A stretch of DNA of 41,937 bases from a bacterium (GTDB lineage Bacteria; Electryoneota; JAOADG01), in assembly GCA_030247525.1 (NCBI GenBank), contig JAOTSC010000008.1, positions 1-41,937 on the forward strand, read 5' to 3'. The notes beneath the pieces are model-generated. The model had not been told where the DNA came from and searched no databases. It saw only the letters and a program-made list of their open reading frames with translations. This document shows, in pieces, positions 41,434-41,937 of this stretch. The first letter of the stretch is position 1; each line of letters begins with the position of its first letter. The position numbers were made by a program, and so were the translations under genes.

Positions 41434-41937
41434 TTATTGGCCTTCTTTTAACGCGCCGCCGTCGCCGTAGACCTTGCCGACCATGTGTGCGCCGGGGGTT
41501 AACGTCGGGTCGCCATCATCCTTCCACTTGGATGGGCACGCCTTTTCCGGGTGCTTGGCGATTAACAGCGACATCTTGAAACGGCGCATCAGTTCGTCAA
41601 TGTTCCGTCCCATCGGATCGTCATGGATTTCGACTACGTTAATTCGGCCTTCCGGCGTTACAATGAAGGTACCGCGACGGGAATAACCTTGACCATCGAC
41701 ATAGACGCCAAACAACCGGGCGATGTCGCCAGTACGGTCGCCACCCATCGGGTACTTGACATTCTTCAGACCGGCTTCATGGCGCTGCCATGCGAGGTGG
41801 ACGAATTTACTGTCGGTGCTGACGGCGAGGACTTCCGCGCCCATCGACTTCAAACGGTCGTACTGTTCGCCCAAAGCGGTTAACTCGGTCGAGCAGACAA
41901 ATGTGAAGTCACCCGGATAAAAGAATACGATTAACCA
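41434..41937 (-). CDS. AhpC/Prx1-type 2-Cys peroxiredoxin, 5' end beyond the window
   Basis: The last 168 residues of a thiol peroxidase that reduces H2O2 and alkyl hydroperoxides; the N-terminus is cut off by the window edge. The frame remains open to the last base and encodes FYPGDFTFVCSTEL, with the peroxidatic cysteine at residue 15 of the visible part. Internal methionines downstream are therefore not the start. A second cysteine (KACPSKWK, about residue 134) is the expected resolving cysteine. FVTP-like FIVTPEGRINVVEIHDDPMGR and the conserved Arg region are intact. Reductant partner (AhpF or thioredoxin) is not visible. Confidence 0.93.
   Translation of the reverse strand, partial: WLIVFFYPGDFTFVCSTELTALGEQYDRLKSMGAEVLAVSTDSKFVHLAWQRHEAGLKNVKYPMGGDRTGDIARLFGVYVDGQGYSRRGTFIVTPEGRINVVEIHDDPMGRNIDELMRRFKMSLLIAKHPEKACPSKWKDDGDPTLTPGAHMVGKVYGDGGALKEGQ

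Noticed and set aside
1-41937. tRNA, rRNA, IS element or prophage genes
   Set aside because: Reading both strands revealed no transposase, integrase, phage structural gene, tRNA-like cloverleaf or rRNA segment; small palindromic repeats are the only mobile-looking DNA.

Overview
The window looks like a chromosomal segment from an uncultured, Gram-negative, FCB-group-like bacterium. GC content appears to be around 50% (not computed). The lineage is inferred from several secreted proteins ending in a FlgD-like/Por-type C-terminal sorting domain (PNPFN...SGVYF pattern), from Kre9/KNH-like Ig repeats, and from two M14 carboxypeptidases and an S8 protease, a mix common in candidate phyla such as KSB1, Zixibacteria and Latescibacteria. 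No rRNA, tRNA, CRISPR, IS element or phage gene is visible, so the phylum is not established.

Layout. 1-1.6 kb: a TerC-type membrane protein and a small eight-cysteine protein. 1.6-5.2 kb (minus): a large secreted subtilisin with six Ig-like repeats. 5.2-6.0 kb: AT-rich intergenic DNA. 6.0-7.8 kb: a MarR regulator and quinolinate synthase NadA. 8.0-19.9 kb: a tightly packed plus-strand run of mutY (with an intact Nudix box), a 1226-residue TPR / degenerate-NTPase / NYN-nuclease fusion, lutA-lutB-lutC, pdhA-pdhB, a methyltransferase and pdhC. Read as pathway logic, LutABC would make pyruvate from L-lactate and PDH E1/E2 would send it to acetyl-CoA; E3 is not in the window. 20.0-21.7 kb: a VOC protein, a second MarR regulator and an NADPH-dependent FMN reductase, resembling an electrophile/quinone stress group, plus a possible 49-residue divergent small protein. 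21.8-23.9 kb (minus): a chemoreceptor. 24.4-26.2 kb: an uncharacterised barrel-sandwich/KOW protein and a DHFR-like reductase. 26.2-27.6 kb (minus): a DUF92 membrane protein and an orphan STAS protein. 27.7-33.3 kb: two tandem secreted M14 carboxypeptidases and a small probable outer-membrane barrel protein. 33.4-36.6 kb (minus): a secreted LVIVD-repeat protein, an orphan receiver-only response regulator, and a hemerythrin-PAS sensor preceded by a CRP/FNR-type palindrome. 36.8-38.3 kb: a lipoprotein with an internal duplication. 38.5-41.9 kb (minus): a cobalt/nickel ECF transporter (cbiM-cbiQ-cbiO), an exported cupin, and a peroxiredoxin cut by the right edge.

Small palindromic repeats of three families sit in the gaps. 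One begins and ends in GTAGGGG / CYCTAC and supplies the TAG stop codon of three genes. A second (GCRGGCTAAAGCCYGC) forms an inverted pair with a compensatory base change in its stem. The most unusual protein is the NYN fusion at 9231-12911, whose NTPase module seems to have lost its Walker A lysine and Walker B acid.
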